Source: Clostridia bacterium (GTDB lineage Bacteria; Bacillota; Clostridia; Oscillospirales; CAG-272). From it: a DNA stretch of 7,293 nt. Position 1 is the stretch's first letter. Each line of letters begins with the position of its first letter. The stretch spans positions 1 through 7,293 of the forward strand of contig JAFNZX010000206.1 in the NCBI GenBank assembly GCA_017382615.1, in the 5' to 3' direction. The translations under genes and the position numbers were made by a program. The notes under the pieces are model-generated. The model was not told the DNA's origin, searched no databases, and worked only from the letters and a program-made list of their open reading frames with translations. Of this stretch, positions 5,708-7,293 are shown piece after piece.

Positions 5708-6718
5708 TTACAGCAATCTCACGCCTGCCTCGGCGCAGATGCGCTTGGTTTCCTCGTCCCAGATGCCGGACTGCACCTCGCCGATGTGCGCGCTGCCCAA
5801 AAGCAGCATACAAAGGCGCGACTGTCCGATACCGCCGCCCGCCGTCAGGGGCAGCTCACCCGCAAGCAGCATTTTGTGAAACGGCAGTCCGCGACGGTCG
5901 TCACAGCCCGATGCGTGCAGCTGGTAATCCATTGCCGCTTCGTCCACGCGGATGCCCATAGAGGAAATCTCCAGCGCGCGGTCAAGCACCTCGTCCCAAA
6001 ACAAGAGGTCACCGTTGAGCGACCAGTCGTCGTAGTCGGGTGCTCTTGTACCGTGCGGCTTTCCGTCAGTCAGCTTATCTCCTATGCCGATGACGAATAC
6101 CGTCTTATGCATCTTGGTAAACGCATGCTCGCGCTGCTCGGGCGTCAGATCGGGATACAGATCGCACAGCTGTTGCGAGGTCACGAAGGTCACCTTGCGG
6201 CACAGCTTGTGCTGCAGCTGAGGAAAATGCACCTGCAGCTGCTCCTCGGTCGCGCATACCGCGCCCACGATCGCCTTGACCATCAGCTTCAAATACTCCT
6301 CGTTTCTTGCCTGGCGCGTGATCACCTTTTCCCAGTCCCACTGGTCCACGTATATTGAGTGGATATTATCCAGCTCCTCGTCGCGGCGGATTGCGTTCAT
6401 ATCGGTATAAAGTCCGTTGCCCATGGTAAAGCCATAGCGCAAAAGAGCAAGTCTTTTCCACTTTGCCAGGGAATGCACCACCTCGGCGTGCGCACCGCCC
6501 AAAGCGGGCACGTCAAATGCGACGGGTCGCTCCTTGCCGCTTAAGTTATCGTTCAAGCCCGAATCGCTTGCAACGAACAAGGGCGCGGACACGCGCTTTA
6601 AGTTAAGCGCGGCGCAAAGCTCGCGCTGAAAGGTGGATTTGATATGCTCGATGGCACGCTGGGTCTGATATGCATCCAGCACCTGCACGTACCCCTCGGG
6701 AATGTAACATTGACTCAT
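5708..6718 (-). CDS. asnA: Aspartate-ammonia ligase (asparagine synthetase A)
   Basis: AsnA makes asparagine from aspartate, free ammonia and ATP, giving AMP and pyrophosphate, in the cytosol. It has a class II aminoacyl-tRNA-synthetase-like fold. The 336 residues match the family. Motifs: SGLNDNLSGKERPVAFDV (53-70), EVVHSLAKWKRLAL (79-92), GLYTDMNAIRRDEELDN (102-118), SIYVDQWDWEKVI (121-133), and the C-terminal GGGIGQSRLCMLLLG...HIGEVQ (294-316). The ATG at 6718 is chosen because MSQCYIPEGY is the usual N-terminus and AGGAA lies 7 bases upstream. The open frame extends to 6865, but that extension runs through the promoter -10 box and is not translated. Unlike AsnB, the enzyme has no glutaminase domain, which implies reliance on ammonia. 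Confidence 0.97.
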   Translation of the reverse strand: MSQCYIPEGYVQVLDAYQTQRAIEHIKSTFQRELCAALNLKRVSAPLFVASDSGLNDNLSGKERPVAFDVPALGGAHAEVVHSLAKWKRLALLRYGFTMGNGLYTDMNAIRRDEELDNIHSIYVDQWDWEKVITRQARNEEYLKLMVKAIVGAVCATEEQLQVHFPQLQHKLCRKVTFVTSQQLCDLYPDLTPEQREHAFTKMHKTVFVIGIGDKLTDGKPHGTRAPDYDDWSLNGDLLFWDEVLDRALEISSMGIRVDEAAMDYQLHASGCDDRRGLPFHKMLLAGELPLTAGGGIGQSRLCMLLLGSAHIGEVQSGIWDEETKRICAEAGVRLL

Positions 6719-6742
6719 AAACGGATTCCTCGCTTTTGCTTC

Positions 6743-6766
6743 GGGGTGCCGAAAGGCATTCGCCCC
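6743..6766 (-). promoter_or_regulatory. Bulged hairpin in the asnA 5' leader
   Basis: The short asnA leader (about 50 bases from the predicted start to the ATG) contains arms GGGG / CCCC and TGCC / GGCA around the loop TTTC, with a CGAA bulge on one side. It ends about 25 bases before the ATG and has no following T-run, so it is not a terminator. It could stabilise the 5' end of the mRNA or bind a regulator. No known riboswitch class is recognised. Confidence 0.5.
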
Positions 6767-6776
6767 AATTATATTC

Positions 6777-6805
6777 ATTATATCATAGCCCGCGTATTTT
6801 TTCAA
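6777..6805 (-). promoter_or_regulatory. Promoter of the asnA-lipid kinase operon
   Basis: On the minus strand the -35 box TTGAAA (6800-6805) and -10 box TATAAT (6777-6782) are 17 bases apart. TG precedes the -10 box by one base (an extended -10, TGATATAAT). Transcription should start near 6770. Confidence 0.88.
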
Positions 6806-6853
6806 TACTTTTTCGCAAGGTTTTTTATACAAGGACGCAATTCGCGACAAAAA

Positions 6854-6867
6854 TTGTGCGCGCACAA
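6854..6867. promoter_or_regulatory. 14-bp perfect palindrome between divergent promoters
   Basis: TTGTGCGCGCACAA is a perfect inverted repeat in the 242-bp spacer. It lies 49 bases upstream of the asnA -35 box and 32 bases upstream of the -35 box of the divergent plus-strand gene. Related sequence continues to the right: ACAAGTGCGCA directly after it, and ACAAGTGTTCGCA at the plus-strand -35 region (6902-6914). This could be an operator for a dimeric regulator. The regulator is unknown. Confidence 0.45.
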
Positions 6868-6898
6868 GTGCGCATATCCGAACGCTGCATCATTTTTC

Positions 6899-6927
6899 TT
6901 GACAAGTGTTCGCACGTGTGGTACAAT
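6899..6927 (+). promoter_or_regulatory. Promoter of the divergent membrane protein gene
   Basis: TTGACA (6899-6904) and TACAAT (6922-6927) are 17 bases apart, close to the housekeeping consensus. Transcription should start near 6934. A strong ribosome site, AAAGGAG (6948-6954), precedes the ATG at 6961 by 6 bases. Confidence 0.88.
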
Positions 6928-6960
6928 ATAGTGATACACGCTTCCCGAAAGGAGACAACT

Positions 6961-7293
6961 ATGCAAAAAGTGCAAAACAAGAACGCCGTTTTCAAGGGAC
7001 TTGCCTTCCCTATCGGCTATACGTTATTCATGAACGTTTTTCAGTCCATTGCCATATTTTTTGTCATTGTCCCGGCAATAGCACCCATTATTCTCTCGCT
7101 GATCGCCATGCCCGAGTTGGGAGGCGAGGACGTTGTCACGCTGATTATGGATAGTTATACAACTGCGCTTGATTCCAACGTATGGTTTCTTTCCGTACTG
7201 ACCACCATTGCAGCCCTGCTGATCTTGTGGTTCGTTTTCAACCGCAAAAACCATGATTTCAAGGAATATTTCCACTTTACCAAAGCCCCCGTC
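6961..7293 (+). CDS. N-terminal part of a multi-pass membrane protein, possibly CPBP intramembrane protease
   Basis: The open frame starts at ATG 6961 and runs off the window after 111 codons without a stop. The product begins MQKVQNKNAVFKGLAF. It has a hydrophobic segment at about residues 14-50, a more polar stretch with acidic residues (51-70), a second membrane segment at about 74-93 (VWFLSVLTTIAALLILWFVF), and then FNRKNHDFKEYFHF. This layout, with a basic turn and an FKEYF-type motif after the second span, resembles the N-terminus of CPBP (CAAX/bacteriocin-processing) glutamic intramembrane proteases. The catalytic EExxxR part would lie beyond the window, so the family is only a suggestion. 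It is divergent from asnA and has its own promoter and strong ribosome site. Confidence 0.8.
   Translation, partial: MQKVQNKNAVFKGLAFPIGYTLFMNVFQSIAIFFVIVPAIAPIILSLIAMPELGGEDVVTLIMDSYTTALDSNVWFLSVLTTIAALLILWFVFNRKNHDFKEYFHFTKAPV

Noticed and set aside
6719..6865. 49-residue N-terminal extension of AsnA
   Set aside because: The stretch contains the promoter -35 and -10 boxes and the leader, and AsnA proteins start at MSQxYIP-like sequence.
6897..6915. LexA-like box (CGAAC half-site on the minus strand) at the plus-strand promoter
   Set aside because: Only one half matches the CGAAC-N4-GTTCG consensus.

Overview
The window looks like a chromosomal segment of an anaerobic Clostridia-type Bacillota, perhaps an uncultured gut lineage. 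Supporting signs are the strong AGGAGG-like ribosome binding sites, the TTGACA/TATAAT promoters, a ZTP riboswitch in front of a pur operon, Clostridia-style PurN and PurE, an ammonia-dependent AsnA, and mosaic 'CCCTACGGGG' intergenic repeats. I cannot assign an order or genus from sequence alone. Nearly everything is on the minus strand, so transcription runs from high to low coordinates.

Layout from right to left. (i) 6961-7293, plus strand: the 5' part of a membrane protein gene, possibly a CPBP/CAAX-type intramembrane protease. It has its own promoter and diverges from asnA across a 242-bp spacer that carries a 14-bp perfect palindrome. (ii) 6718-4816, minus strand: asnA followed by a diacylglycerol/lipid kinase family gene, read from a TTGAAA-17-TATAAT promoter. 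(iii) 4815-4540: a control region with a perfect-consensus promoter, a complete ZTP (pfl-type) riboswitch aptamer and an overlapping intrinsic terminator. (iv) 4539-219, minus strand: purE, a purF homologue, purM, a short formate/nitrite transporter (FNT) gene and purN, the last three overlapping one another. (v) 1-218: a non-coding cluster of palindromic repeats downstream of purN.

How the genes fit together. ZTP/ZMP builds up when 10-formyl-tetrahydrofolate runs short. The riboswitch should then block the terminator and turn on purine synthesis. PurN uses 10-formyl-THF, and the gene lodged between purM and purN is a formate-channel homologue, so the operon may pair purine enzymes with formate uptake or retention for one-carbon units.

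The most unusual protein is the PurF homologue. Its phosphoribosyltransferase site and all four expected Fe-S cysteines are present. However, the N-terminal nucleophile cysteine is Gly, and the aligned Arg, Asn and Asp of the glutaminase site are also replaced. It should not hydrolyse glutamine and may use free ammonia, as AsnA does. The operon has no purC, purK, purH or purD inside the window.
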